Shown: piece by piece, positions 23,981 through 37,777 of the stretch
Layout: each line of letters begins with the position of its first letter
Numbering within the stretch: the stretch's first letter is position 1
DNA from: Hydractinia symbiolongicarpus
Lineage: Eukaryota > Cnidaria > Hydrozoa > Anthoathecata > Hydractiniidae
NCBI RefSeq assembly: GCF_029227915.1
Contig: NC_079875.1
Location: 41,871,201 to 41,935,200 of the forward strand
Direction: 5' to 3'
DNA: 64,000 nucleotides
Notes under the pieces: model-generated
Databases searched by the model: none
Told to the model about the DNA's origin: nothing
Seen by the model: only the letters and a program-made list of their open reading frames with translations
Position numbers and translations under genes: made by a program

Positions 23981-26900
23981 AACTCATTTCCCGAACGATT
24001 TTTTAAATTATTTTTTCACCACTAAAACCCATAAGACTTGTAGTTCTCAAAAATGTTTTCATTTTTGATGAGTCGCTGAATAAAAGAAGTTTAATCGCCG
24101 GCAAACGAAAACCCGCGATTTCCCGTAAATCCCGGACTCGGCCCGTATAGTCAAAAATATACAAAGAAAGTACCCAGGGAGTAAAGTGTTTTCCCGAACG
24201 ATTTTTTAAATTATTTTTTCACCACTATAACGCATGAGACTTGTAGGTTTCAAAAATGTTTTCATTTTTGATGAGACGCTTAATGAAAGAGGTTTAATCG
24301 CCGGCAAACGAAAACCCGCGATTTCCCGTAAATCCCGGGCTTGGCCCGTATAGTCGAATGTATACAAAGAAAGTACCCAGGGAGTAACTCATTTCCCGAA
24401 CGATTTTTTAAATTATTTTTTCACCACTAAAACGCATGAGACTTGTAGGTTTCAAAAATGTTTTCATTTTTGATGAGACGCTTAATGAAAGAGGTTTAAT
24501 CGCCGGCAAACGAAAACCCGCGATTTTCCGTAAATCCCGGGCTTGGCCCGTATAGTCGAATGTATACAAAGAAAGTACCCAGGGAGTAACTCATTTCCCG
24601 AACGATTTTTTAAATTATTTTTTCACCAATAAAACGCATGAGACTTGTAGTTTTCAAAAATGTTTTCATTTTTGATGGGACGCTGAATAAAAGAAGTTTA
24701 ATCGCTGGCAAACGAAAACCCGCGATTTCCCGTAAATCCCGGAATCGGCCCGTATAGTCAAAAGTATACAAAGAAAGTACCCAGGGAGTAAACTCATTTC
24801 CCGAACGATTTTTTAAATTTTTTTTCCACCACTAAAACGCATACGACTTGTAGTTTTCAAAAATGTTTTCATTTTTGATGAGACGCTTAATGAAAGAAGT
24901 TTAATCGCTGGCAAACAAAAACCCGCAATTTCCCGTAAATCCCGGAATCGGCACGTATAGTCAAAAGTATACAAAGAAAGTCCCCAGGGAGTAAACTCAT
25001 TTCCCGAACGATTTTTTAAATTATTTTTCCACCACTAAAACGCATACGACTTGTAGTTTTCAAAAATGTTTTCATTTTTGATGAGACGCTTAATGAAAGA
25101 GGTTTAATCGCCGGCAAACGAAAACCTGCGATTTCCCGTTAATCCCGGGCTTGGCCCGTATAGTCGAATGTATACAAAGAAAGTACCCAGGGAGTAACTC
25201 ATTTCCCGAACGATTTTTTAAATTATTTTTTCACCACTAAAACGCATAAGACTTGTAGTTCTCAAAAATGTTTTCATTTTTGATGAGACGCTGAATAAAA
25301 GAAGTTTAATCGCCGGCAAAGGAAAACCCGCGATTTCCCGTAAATCCCGGACTCGGCCCGTATAGTCAAAAATATACAAAGAAAGTACCCAGGGAGTAAA
25401 CTCATTTACCGAACGATTTTTTAAATTATTTTTTCACCACTAAAACGCATGAGACTTTTAGTTTTCAAAAATGTTTTCATTTTTGATGAGACGCTTAATG
25501 AAAGAGGTTTAATCGCCGGCAAACGAAAACCCGCGATTTCCCGCAAATCCCGGGCTTGGCCCATATAGTCGAATGTATACAAAGAAAGTACCCAGGGAGT
25601 AACTCATTTTCCGAACGATTTTTTAAATTATTTTTTCACCACTAAAACGCATAAGACTTGTAGTTCTCAAAAATGTTTTCATTTTTGATGAGACGCTGAA
25701 TAAAAGAAGTTTAATCGCCGGCAAACGAAAACCCGCGATTTCCTGTAAATCCCGGACTCGGCCCGTATAGTCAAAAATATACAAAGAAAGTACCCAGGGA
25801 GTAAACTCATTTCCCGAACGATTTTTTAAATTATTTTTTCACCACTAAAACGCATGAGACTTTTAGTTTTCAAAAATGTTTTCATTTTTGATGAGACGCT
25901 TAATGAAAGAGGTTTAATCGCCGGCAAACGAAAACCCGCGATTTCCCGTAAATCCCGGGCTTGGCCCGTATAGTCGAATGTATACAAAGAAAGTACCCAC
26001 GGAGTAACTCATTTCCCGAACGATTTTTTAAATTATTTTTTCACCACTAAAACGCATGAGACTTGTAGGTTTCAAAAATGTTTTCATTTTTGATGAGACG
26101 CTTAATGAAAGAGGTTTAATTGCCGGCAAACGAAAACCCGCGATTTCTCGTAAATCCCGGGTTTGGCCCGTATAGTCGAATGTATAAAAAGAAAGTACCC
26201 AGGGAGTAACTCATTTCCCGAACGATTTTTTAAATTATTTTTTCACCACTAAAACGCATAAGACTTGTAGTTCTCAAAAATGTTTTCATTTTTGATGAGA
26301 CGCTGAATAAAAGAAGTTTAATCGCCGGCAAACGAAAACCCGCGATTTCCCGTAAATCCCGGACTCGGCCCGTATAGTCAAAAATATACAAAGAAAGTAC
26401 CCAGGGAGTAAACTCATTTCCCGAACGATTTTTTAAATTATTTTTTCACCACTAAAACGCATGAGACTTGTAGGTTTCAAAAATGTTTTCATTTTTGATG
26501 AGACGCTTAATGAAAGAGGTTTAATCGCCGGCAAACGAAAACCCGCGATTTCCCGTAAATCCCGGGCTTGGCCCGTATAGTCGAATGTATACAAAGAAAG
26601 TACCCAGGGAGTAACTCATTTCCCGAACGATTTTTTAAATTATTTTTTCACCACTAAAACGCATGAGACTTGTAGGTTTCAAAAATGTTTTCATTTTTGA
26701 TGACACGCTTAATGAAAGAGGTTTAATCGCCGGCAAACGAAAACCCGCGATTTCCCGTAAATCCCGGGCTGGGCCCGTATAGTCGAATGTATACAAAGAA
26801 AGTACCCAGGGAGTAACTCATTTCCCGAACGATTTTTTAAATTATTTTTTCACCACTAAAACCCATAAGACTTGTAGTTCTCAAAAATGTTTTCATTTTT

Positions 26901-29900
26901 GATGAGTCGCTGAATAAAAGAAGTTTAATCGCCGGCAAACGAAAACCCGCGATTTCCCGTAAATCCCGGACTCGGCCCGTATAGTCAAAAATATACAAAG
27001 AAAGTACCCAGGGAGTAAAGTGTTTTCCCGAACGATTTTTTAAATTATTTTTTCACCACTATAACGCATGAGACTTGTAGGTTTCAAAAATGTTTTCATT
27101 TTTGATGAGACGCTTAATGAAAGAGGTTTAATCGCCGGCAAACGAAAACCCGCGATTTCCCGTAAATCCCGGGCTTGGCCCGTATAGTCGAATGTATACA
27201 AAGAAAGTACCCAGGGAGTAACTCATTTCCCGAACGATTTTTTAAATTATTTTTTCACCACTAAAACGCATGAGACTTGTAGGTTTCAAAAATGTTTTCA
27301 TTTTTGATGAGACGCTTAATGAAAGAGGTTTAATCGCCGGCAAACGAAAACCCGCGATTTTCCGTAAATCCCGGGCTTGGCCCGTATAGTCGAATGTATA
27401 CAAAGAAAGTACCCAGGGAGTAACTCATTTCCCGAACGATTTTTTAAATTATTTTTTCACCAATAAAACGCATGAGACTTGTAGTTTTCAAAAATGTTTT
27501 CATTTTTGATGGGACGCTGAATAAAAGAAGTTTAATCGCTGGCAAACGAAAACCCGCGATTTCCCGTAAATCCCGGAATCGGCCCGTATAGTCAAAAGTA
27601 TACAAAGAAAGTACCCAGGGAGTAAACTCATTTCCCGAACGATTTTTTAAATTTTTTTTCCACCACTAAAACGCATACGACTTGTAGTTTTCAAAAATGT
27701 TTTCATTTTTGATGAGACGCTTAATGAAAGAGGTTTAATCGCCGGCAAACGAAAACCTGCGATTTCCCGTTAATCCCGGGCTTGGCCCGTATAGTCGAAT
27801 GTATACAAAGAAAGTACCCAGGGAGTAACTCATTTCCCGAACGATTTTTTAAATTATTTTTTCACCACTAAAACGCATAAGACTTGTAGTTCTCAAAAAT
27901 GTTTTCATTTTTGATGAGACGCTGAATAAAAGAAGTTTAATCGCCGGCAAACGAAAACCCGCGATTTCCCGTAAATCCCGGACTCGGCCCGTATAGTCAA
28001 AAATATACAAAGAAAGTACCCAGGGAGTAAACTCATTTACCGAACGATTTTTTAAATTATTTTTTCACCACTAAAACGCATGAGACTTTTAGTTTTCAAA
28101 AATGTTTTCATTTTTGATGAGACGCTTAATGAAAGAGGTTTAATCGCCGGCAAACGAAAACCCGCGATTTCCCGCAAATCCCGGGCTTGGCCCTTATAGT
28201 CGAATGTATACAAAGAAAGTACCCAGGGAGTAACTCATTTTCCGAACGATTTTTTAAATTATTTTTTCACCACTAAAACGCATAAGACTTGTAGTTCTCA
28301 AAAATGTTTTCATTTTTGATGAGACGCTGAATAAAAGAAGTTTAATCGCCGGCAAACGAAAACCCGCGATTTCCCGTAAATCCCGGACTCGGCCCGTATA
28401 GTCAAAAATATACAAAGAAAGTACCCAGGGAGTAAACTCATTTCCCGAACGATTTTTTAAATTATTTTTTCACCACTAAAACGCATGAGACTTTTAGTTT
28501 TCAAAAATGTTTTCATTTTTGATGAGACGCTTAATGAAAGAGGTTTAATCGCCGGCAAACGAAAACCCGCGATTTCCCGTAAATCCCGGGCTTGGCCCGT
28601 ATAGTCGAATGTATACAAAGAAAGTACCCACGGAGTAACTCATTTCCCGAACGATTTTTTAAATTATTTTTTCACCACTAAAACGCATGAGACTTGTAGG
28701 TTTCAAAAATGTTTTCATTTTTGATGAGACGCTTAATGAAAGAGGTTTAATTGCCGGCAAACGAAAACCCGCGATTTCCCGTAAATCCCGGGTTTGGCCC
28801 GTATAGTCGAATGTATAAAAAGAAAGTACCCAGGGAGTAACTCATTTCCCGAACGATTTTTTAAATTATTTTTTCACCACTAAAACGCATAAGACTTGTA
28901 GTTCTCAAAAATGTTTTCATTTTTGATGAGACGCTGAATAAAAGAAGTTTAATCGCCGGCAAACGAAAACCCGCGATTTCCCGTAAATCCCGGACTCGGC
29001 CTGTATAGTCAAAAATATACAAAGAAAGTACCCAGGGAGTAAACTCATTTCCCGAACGATTTTTCAAATTATTTTTTCACCACTAAAACGCATGAGACTT
29101 GTAGGTTTCAAAAATGTTTTCATTTTTGATGAGACGCTTAATGAAAGAGGTTTAATCGCCGGCAAACGAAAACCCGCGATTTCCCGTAAATCCCGGGCTT
29201 GGCCCGTATAGTCGAATGTATACAAAGAAAGTACCCAGGGAGTAACTCATTTCCCGAACGATTTTTTAAATTATTTTTTCACCACTAAAACGCATGAGAC
29301 TTGTAGGTTTCAAAAATGTTTTCATTTTTGATGAGACGCTTAATGAAAGAGGTTTAATCGCCGGCAAACGAAAACCCGCGATTTCCCGTAAATCCCGGAC
29401 TCGGCCCGTATAGTCAAAAATATACAAAGAAAGTACCCAGGGAGTAAAGTGTTTTCCCGAACGATTTTTTAAATTATTTTTTTACCACTATAACGCATGA
29501 GACTTGTAGGTTTCAAAAATGTTTTCATTTTTGATGAGACGCTTAATGAAAGAGGTTTAATCGCCGGCAAACGAAAACCCGCGATTTCCCGTAAATCCCG
29601 GGCTTGGCCCGTATAGTCGAATGTATACAAAGAAAGTACCCAGGGAGTAACTCATTTCCCGAACGATTTTTTAAATTATTTTTTCACCACTAAAACGCAT
29701 GAGACTTGTAGGTTTCAAAAATGTTTTCATTTTTGATGAGACGCTTAATGAAAGAGGTTTAATCGCCGGCAAACGAAAACCCGCGATTTTCCGTAAATCC
29801 CGGGCTTGGCCCGTATAGTCGAATGTATACAAAGAAAGTACCCAGGGAGTAACTCATTTCCCGAACGATTTTTTAAATTATTTTTTCACCAATAAAACGC

Positions 29901-32900
29901 ATGAGACTTGTAGTTTTCAAAAATGTTTTCATTTTTGATGGGACGCTGAATAAAAGAAGTTTAATCGCTGGCAAACGAAAACCCGCGATTTCCCGTAAAT
30001 CCCGGAATCGGCCCGTATAGTCAAAAGTATACAATGAAAGTACCCAGGGAGTAAACTCATTTCCCGAACGATTTTTAAAATTTTTTTTCCACCACTAAAA
30101 CGCATACGACTTGTAGTTTTCAAAAATGTTTTCATTTTTGATGAGACGCTTAATGAAAGAAGTTTAATCGCTGGCAAACAAAAACCCGCAATTTCCCGTA
30201 AATCCCGGAATCGGCCCGTATAGTCAAAAGTATACAAAGAAAGTCCCCAGGGAGTAAACTCATTTCCCGAACGATTTTTTAAATTATTTTTCCACCACTA
30301 AAACGCATACGACTTGTAGTTTTCAAAAATGTTTTCATTTTTGATGAGACGCTTAATGAAAGAGGTTTAATCGCCGGCAAACGAAAACCTGCGATTTCCC
30401 GTTAATCCCGGGCTTGGCCCGTATAGTCGAATGTATACAAAGAAAGTACCCAGGGAGTAACTCATTTCCCGAACGATTTTTTAAATTATTTTTTCACCAC
30501 TAAAACGCATAAGACTTGTAGTTCTCAAAAATGATTTCATTTTTGATGAGACGCTGAATAAAAGAAGTTTAATCGCCGGCAAACGAAAACCCGCGATTTC
30601 CCGTAAATCCCAGACTCGGCCCGTATAGTCAAAAATATACAAAGAAAGTACCCAGGGAGTAAACTCATTTACCGAACGATTTTTTAAATTATTTTTTCAC
30701 CACTAAAACGCATGAGACTTTTAGTTTTTAAAAATGTTTTCATTTTTGATGAGACGCTTAATGAAAGAGGTTTAATCGCCGGCAAACGAAAACCCGCGAT
30801 TTCCCGCAAATCCCGGGCTTGGCCCATATAGTCGAATGTATACAAAGAAAGTACCCAGGGAGTAACTCATTTTCCGGACGATTTTTTAAATTATTTTTTC
30901 ACCACTAAAACGCATAAGACTTGTAGTTCTCAAAAATGTTTTCATTTTTGATGAGACGCTGAATAAAAGAAGTTTAATCGCCGGCAAACGAAAACCCGCG
31001 ATTTCCCGTAAATCCCGGACTCGGCCCGTATAGTCAAAAATATACAAAGAAAGTACCCAGGGAGTAAACTCATTTCCCGAACGATTTTTTAAATTATTTT
31101 TTCACCACAAAAACGCATGAGACTTTTAGTTTTCAAAAATGTTTTCATTTTTGATGAGATGCTTAATGAAAGAGGTTTAATCGCCGGCAAACGAAAATCC
31201 GCGATTTCCCGTAAATCCCGGGCTTGGCCCGTATAGTCGAATGTATACAAAGAAAGTACCCACGGAGTAACTCATTTCCCGAACGATTTTTTAAATTATT
31301 TTTTCACCACTAAAACGCATGAGACTTGTAGGTTTCAAAAATGTTTTCATTTTTGATGAGACGCTTAATGAAAGAGGTTTAATTGCCGGCAAACGAAAAC
31401 CCGCGATTTCCCGTAAATCCCGGGTTTGGCCCGTATAGTCGAATGTATAAAAAGAAAGTACCCAGGGAGTAACTCATTTCCCGAACGATTTTTTAAATTA
31501 TTTTTTCACCACTAAAACGCATAAGACTTGTAGTTCTCAAAAATGTTTTCATTTTTGATGAGACGCTGAATAAAAGAAGTTTAATCGCCGGCAAACGAAA
31601 ACCCGCGATTTCCCGTAAATCCCGGACTCGGCCCGTATAGTCAAAAATATACAAAGAAAGTACCCAGGGAGTAAACTCATTTCCCGAACGATTTTTCAAA
31701 TTATTTTTTCACCACTAAAACGCATGAGACTTGTAGGTTTCAAAAATGTTTTCATTTTTGATGAGACGCTTAATGAAAGAGGTTTAATCGCCGGCAAACG
31801 AAAACCTGCGATTTCCCGTTAATCCCGGGCTTGGCCCGTATAGTCGAATGTATACAAAGAAAGTACCCAGGGAGTAACTCATTTCCCGAACGATTTTTTA
31901 AATTATTTTTTCACCACTAAAACGCATAAGACTTGTAGTTCTCAAAAATGATTTCATTTTTGATGAGACGCTGAATAAAAGAAGTTTAATCGCCGGCAAA
32001 CGAAAACCCGCGATTTCCCGTAAATCCCAGACTCGGCCCGTATAGTCAAAAATATACAAAGAAAGTACCCAGGGAGTAAACTCATTTACCGAACGATTTT
32101 TTAAATTATTTTTTCACCACTAAAACGCATGAGACTTTTAGTTTTCAAAAATGTTTTCATTTTTGATGAGACGCTTAATGAAAGAGGTTTAATCGCCGGC
32201 AAACGAAAACCCGCGATTTCCCGCAAATCCCGGGCTTGGCCCATATAGTCGAATGTATACAAAGAAAGTACCCAGGGAGTAACTCATTTTCCGAACGATT
32301 TTTTAAATTATTTTTTCACCACTAAAACGCATAAGACTTGTAGTTCTCAAAAATGTTTTCATTTTTGATGAGACGCTGAATAAAAGAAGTTTAATCGCCG
32401 GCAAACGAAAACCCGCGATTTCCCGTAAATCCCGGACTCGGCCCGTATAGTCAAAAATATACAAAGAAAGTACCCAGGGAGTAAACTCATTTCCCGAACG
32501 ATTTTTTAAATTATTTTTTCACCACTAAAACGCATGAGACTTTTAGTTTTCAAAAATGTTTTCATTTTTGATGAGATGCTTAATGAAAGAGGTTTAATCG
32601 CCGGCAAACGAAAATCCGCGATTTCCCGTAAATCCCGGGCTTGGCCCGTATAGTCGAATGTATACAAAGAAAGTACCCACGGAGTAACTCATTTCCCGAA
32701 CGATTTTTTAAATTATTTTTTCACCACTAAAACGCATGAGACTTGTAGGTTTCAAAAATGTTTTCATTTTTGATGAGACGCTTAATGAAAGAGGTTTAAT
32801 TGCCGGCAAACGAAAACCCGCGATTTCCCGTAAATCCCGGGTTTGGCCCGTATAGTCGAATGTATAAAAAGAAAGTACCCAGGGAGTAACTCATTTCCCG

Positions 32901-33119
32901 AACGATTTTTTAAATTATTTTTTCACCACTAAAACGCATAAGACTTGTAGTTCTCAAAAATGTTTTCATTTTTGATGAGACGCTGAATAAAAGAAGTTTA
33001 ATCGCCGGCAAACGAAAACCCGCGATTTCCCGTAAATCCCGGACTCGGCCCGTATAGTCAAAAATATACAAAGAAAGTACCCAGGGAGTAAACTCATTTC
33101 CCGAACGATTTTTCAAATT
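23981..33119 (+). repeat. ~13-monomer HOR, three variable copies plus a 7-monomer copy
   Basis: Markers recur at changing steps. AAAGTGTTTTCCCG is at 24183, 27017 and 29446 (2834 and 2429). AAAACCTGCGATTT is at 25121, 27752, 30384 and 31801 (2631, 2632 and 1417). CACGGAGTAACTC is at 25998, 28629, 31261 and 32678 (2631, 2632 and 1417). The unit is therefore 12 to 14 monomers with whole-monomer gains and losses. The last copy, starting near 31.75 kb, is a 7-monomer tandem repeat of 30.3-31.75 kb. GTATAAAAAG, a change from GTATACAAAG, is shared at 26183, 28813, 31446 and 32862, approximately. Confidence 0.85.
29331..29533 (+). repeat. Chimeric monomer at an HOR boundary
   Basis: The monomer starts as type A (CTTAATGAAAGAGG) but switches to type B between about 29366 and 29399, giving CCCGGACTCGGCCCG, TCAAAAATATAC and GTAAAGTG. 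It sits where the third ~13-monomer copy begins and where the type B monomer with GAGTCGCTGAAT found in copies 1 and 2 is absent. This is the expected footprint of an unequal crossover within the GC core. Confidence 0.75.
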
Positions 33120-36100
33120 ATTTTTTCACCACTAAAACGCATGAGACTTGTAGGTTTCAAAAATGTTTTCATTTTTGATGAGACGCTTAATGAAAGAGGT
33201 TTAATCGCCGGCAAACGAAAACCCGCGATTTCCCGTAAATCCCGGGCTTGGCCCGTATAGTCGAATGTATACAAAGAAAGTACCCAGGGAGTAACTCATT
33301 TCCCGAACGATTTTTTAAATTATTTTTTCACCACTAAAACGCATGAGACTTGTAGGTTTCAAAAATGTTTTCATTTTTGATGAGACGCTTAATGAAAGAG
33401 GTTTAATCGCCGGCAAACGAAAACCCGCGATTTTCCGTAAATCCCGGGCTTGGCCCGTATAGTCGAATGTATACAAAGAAAGTACCCAGGGAGTAACTCA
33501 TTTCCCGAACGATTTTTTAAATTATTTTTTCACCAATAAAACGCATGAGACTTGTAGTTTTCAAAAATGTTTTCATTTTTGATGGGACGCTGAATAAAAG
33601 AAGTTTAATCGCTGGCAAACGAAAACCCGCGATTTCCCGTAAATCCCGGAATCGGCCCGTATAGTCAAAAGTATACAAAGAAAGTACCCAAGGAGTAAAC
33701 TCATTTCCCGAACGATTTTTTAAATTTTTTTTCCACCACTAAAACGCATACGACTTGTAGTTTTCAAAAATGTTTTCATTTTTGATGAGACGCTTAATGA
33801 AAGAAGTTTAATTGCTGGCAAACAAAAACCCGCAATTTCCCGTAAATCCCGGAATCGGCCCGTATAGTCAAAAGTATACAAAGAAAGTCCCCAGGGAGTA
33901 AACTCATTTCCCGAACGATTTTTTAAATTATTTTTCCACCATTAAAACGCATACGACTTGTAGTTTTCAAAAATGTTTTCATTTTTGATGAGACGCTTAA
34001 TGAAAGAGGTTTAATCACCGGCAAACGAAAACCCGCGACTTCCCGTTAATCCCGGGCTTGGCCCGTATAGTCGAATGTATACAAAGAAAGTACCCAGGGA
34101 GTAACTCATTTCCCGAACGATTTTTTAAATTATTTTTTCACCACTAAAACGCATGAGACTTTTAGTTTTCAAAAATGTTTTCATTTTTGATGAGACGCTT
34201 AATGAAAGAGGTTTAATCGCCGGCAAACGAAAACCCGCGATTTCCCGCAAATCCCGGGCTTGGCCCATATAGTCGAATGTATACAAAGAAAGTACCCAGG
34301 GAGTAACTCATTTTCCGAACGATTTTTTAAATTATTTTTTCACCACTAAAACGCATAAGACTTGTAGTTCTCAAAAATGTTTTCATTTTTGATGAGACGC
34401 TGAATAAAAGAAGTTTAATCGCCGGCAAACGAAAACCCGCGATTTCCCGTAAATCCCGAACTCGGCCCGTATAGTCAAAAATATACAAAGAAAGTACCCA
34501 GGGAGTAAACTCATTTTCCGAACGATTTTTTAAATTATTTTTTCACCACTAAAACGCATGAGACTTTTAGTTTTCAAAAATGTATTCATTTTTGATGAGA
34601 CGCTTAATGAAAGAGGTTTAATTGCCGGCAAACGAAAACCCGCGATTTCCCGTAAATCCCGGGTTTGGCCCGTATAGTCGAATGTATACAAAGAAAGTAC
34701 CCAGGGAGTAACTCATTTCCCGAACGATTTTTTAAATTATTTTTTCACCACTAAAACGCATAAGACTTGTAGTTCTCAAAAATGTTTTCATTTTTGATGA
34801 GACGCTGAATAAAAGAAGTTTAATCGCCGGCAAACGAAAACCCGCGATTTCCCGTAAATCCCGGACTCGGCCCGTATAGTCAAAAATATACAAAGAAAGT
34901 ACCCAGGGAGTAAACTCATTTCCCGAACGATTTTTCAAATTATTTTTTCACCACTAAAACGCATGAGACTTGTAGGTTTCAAAAATGTTTTCATTTTTGA
35001 TGAGACGCTTAATGAAAGAGGTTTAATCGCCGGCAAACGAAAACCCGCGATTTCCCGTAAATCCCGGGCTTGGCCCGTATAGTCGAATGTATACAAAGAA
35101 AGTACCCAGGGAGTAACTCATTTCCCGAACGATTTTTTAAATTATTTTTTCACCACTAAAACGCATGAGACTTGTAGGTTTCAAAAATGTTTTCATTTTT
35201 GATGAGACGCTTAATGAAAGAGGTTTAATCGCCGACAAACGAAAACCCGCGATTTTCCGTAACTCCCGGGCTTGGCCCGTATAGTCGAATGTATACAAAG
35301 AAAGTACCCAGGGAGTAACTCATTTCCCGAACGATTTTTTAAATTATTTTTTCACCAATAAAACGCATGAGACTTGTAGTTTTCAAAAATGTTTTCATTT
35401 TTGATGGGACGCTGAATAAAAGAAGTTTAATCGCTGGCAAACGAAAACCCGCGATTTCCCGTAAATCCCGGAATCGGCCCGTATAGTCAAAAGTATACAA
35501 AGAAAGTACCCAGGAAGTAAACTCATTTCCCGAACGATTTTTTAAATTATTTTTCCACCACTAAAACGCATACGACTTGTAGTTTTGAAAAATGTTTTCA
35601 TTTTTGATGAGACGCTTAATGAAAGAAGTTTAATCGCTGGCAAACAAAAACCCGCGATTTCCCGTAAATCCCGGAATCGGCCCGTATAGTCAAAAGTATA
35701 CAAATAAAGTCCCCAGGGAGTAAGCTCATTTCCCGAACGATTTTTTAAATTATTTTTCCACCACTAAAACGCATACGACTTGTAGTTTTCAAAAATGTTT
35801 TCATTTTTGATGAGACGCTTAATGAAAGAGGTTTAATCGCCGGCAAACGAAAACCCGCGATTTCCCGTACATCCCGGGCTTGGCCCGTATAGTCGAATGA
35901 ATACAAAGAAAGTACCCAGGGAGTAACTCATTTCCCGAACGATTTTTTAAATTATTTTTTCACCACTAAAACGCATAAGACTTGTAGTTCTCAAAAATGT
36001 TTTCATTTTTGATGAGTCGCTGAATAAAAGAAGTTTAATCGCCGGCAAACGAAAACCCGCGATTTCCGTAAATCCCGGACTCGGCCCGTATAGTCAAAAA

Positions 36101-37777
36101 TATACAAAGAAAGTACCCAGGGAGTAAACTCATTTCCCGAACGATTTTTTAAATTATTTTTTCACCACTAAAACGCATGAGACTTGTAGTTTTCAAAAGT
36201 GTTTTCATTTTTGATGAGACGCTGAATAAAAGAAGTTTAATCGTCGGCAAACGAAAACCCGCGATTTCCCGTAAATCACGGGCTTGGCCCGTATAGTTGA
36301 ATGTATCTAAAGAAAGTACCCAGGGAGTAAACTGATTTCCTGAACGATTTTTCAAATTATTTCTGCACCACTAGAACGAATGAGACTTGTAGTTTTTAAA
36401 AATGTTTTCATTTTTATTGAGACGCTTAATGAAAGAGGTTTAATCGCCGGCAAATGAAAACCCGCGATTTCCTGTTAATCCCGGGCTTGTCCCGTATAGT
36501 CGAATGTATACAAAGAAAGTACCCTGTGAGTAAACTCATTTGCAGAACGATTTTTTAAATAATCTTTTCACCACTAAAACGCATGAGACTTGTAGTTTTT
36601 AAAAATGTTTTCATTTTTGATGAGACGCTTAATGAAAGAGGTTTAATCGCCGGCAAACGAAAACCCGCGATTTCCCGCAAATCCCGGGCTTGGCCCGTAT
36701 AGTCGAATGTATACAAAGAAAGTACCCAGGGAGTAACTCATTTCCCGAACGATTTTTTAAATTATTTTTTCACCACTAAAAGGCATGAGACTTGTAGGTT
36801 TCAAAAATGTTTTCATTTTTGATGAGACGCTTAATGAAAGAGGTTTAATTGCCGGCAAACGAAAACCCGCGATTTCCCGTAAATCCCGGCCTTGGCCCGT
36901 ATAGCCGAATGTATACAAAGAAAGTACCCTGTGAGTAAACTCTTTTCCAGAACGATTTTTTAAATTATTTTTTCACCACTAAAACGCATAAGACTTGTAG
37001 TTTTCAAAAATGTTTTCATTTTTAATGAGACGCTGAATAAAAGAATTTTAATCGCCGGCAAACGAAAACCCGCAATTTACCGTAAATCCCGGGCTTGGCC
37101 CGTATAGTCAAATGTATACAAAGAAAGTACCCAGGGAGTAAACACATTTTCCGAACGATTTTTTAAATTATTTTTTCACCACTAAAACGCATGAGACTTG
37201 TAGTTTTTAAAAGTGTTTTCATTTTTGATAAGACGCTGAATAAAAGAATTTTAATCGCCGGCAAACGGAAACCTGCAATTTCTCGTAAATCCCGGACTCG
37301 GCCCGTATAGTCAAAAGTATACAAAGAAAGTACCCAGGGAGTAAACTCATTTCCCGAACGATGTTTTAAATTATTATTTCACCAGTAAAGCCCATGAGAC
37401 TTGCAGTTTTTAAAAATGTTTTCATTTTTGATGAGACGCTGAATAAAAGAAGTTTAATCGCCGGCAAACAAAAACCCGCGATTTCCCGTAAATCACGGAC
37501 TCGGACCGTATAGTCAAAAATATACAAAGAAAGTACCCAGGGAGTAAACTCATTTCCCGAACGATTTTTCAAATTATTTTTTCACCACTAAAACGCATGA
37601 GACTTGTAGGTTTCAAAAATGTTTTCATTTTTGATGAGACGCTTAATGAAAGAGGTTTAATCGCCGGCAAACGAAAACCCGCGATTTCCCGTAAATCCCG
37701 GGCTTGGCCCGTATAGTCGAATGTATACAAAGAAAGTACCCAGGGAGTAACTCATTTCCCGAACGATTTTTTAAATT
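33120..37777 (+). repeat. 23-monomer HOR unit, copy 1 (4658 bp)
   Basis: Duplicated directly after itself with an offset of 4658 bp at every marker checked: CACCAATAAAACG at 33531 and 38189, CGACTTCCCGTTAAT near 34036 and 38694, AATGTATTCATT near 34580 and 39238, CCGACAAACG at 35232 and 39890, TAGAACGAA at 36372 and 41030. The first third resembles 29.6-30.5 kb; the last third introduces the E monomers and AGTAAAGCCCATGAG, not seen upstream. Confidence 0.9.
36214..36416 (+). repeat. Type E monomer, first appearance
   Basis: A distinctive variant with AATCGTCGGC, TAGTTGAATGTATCTAAAG, GTAAACTGATTTCCTG and TTTCTGCACCACTAGAACG. The TAGAACGAA mark (or its near variant) is at 36372, 41030, 47107, 48121, 48730, 49542, 51165, 51977, 55218, 58459, 59473, 61097 and 61909. 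I found none before 36 kb. The 48730 copy has a hybrid left half. The spacing of the marks equals the duplication lengths listed for these regions. Confidence 0.85.
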
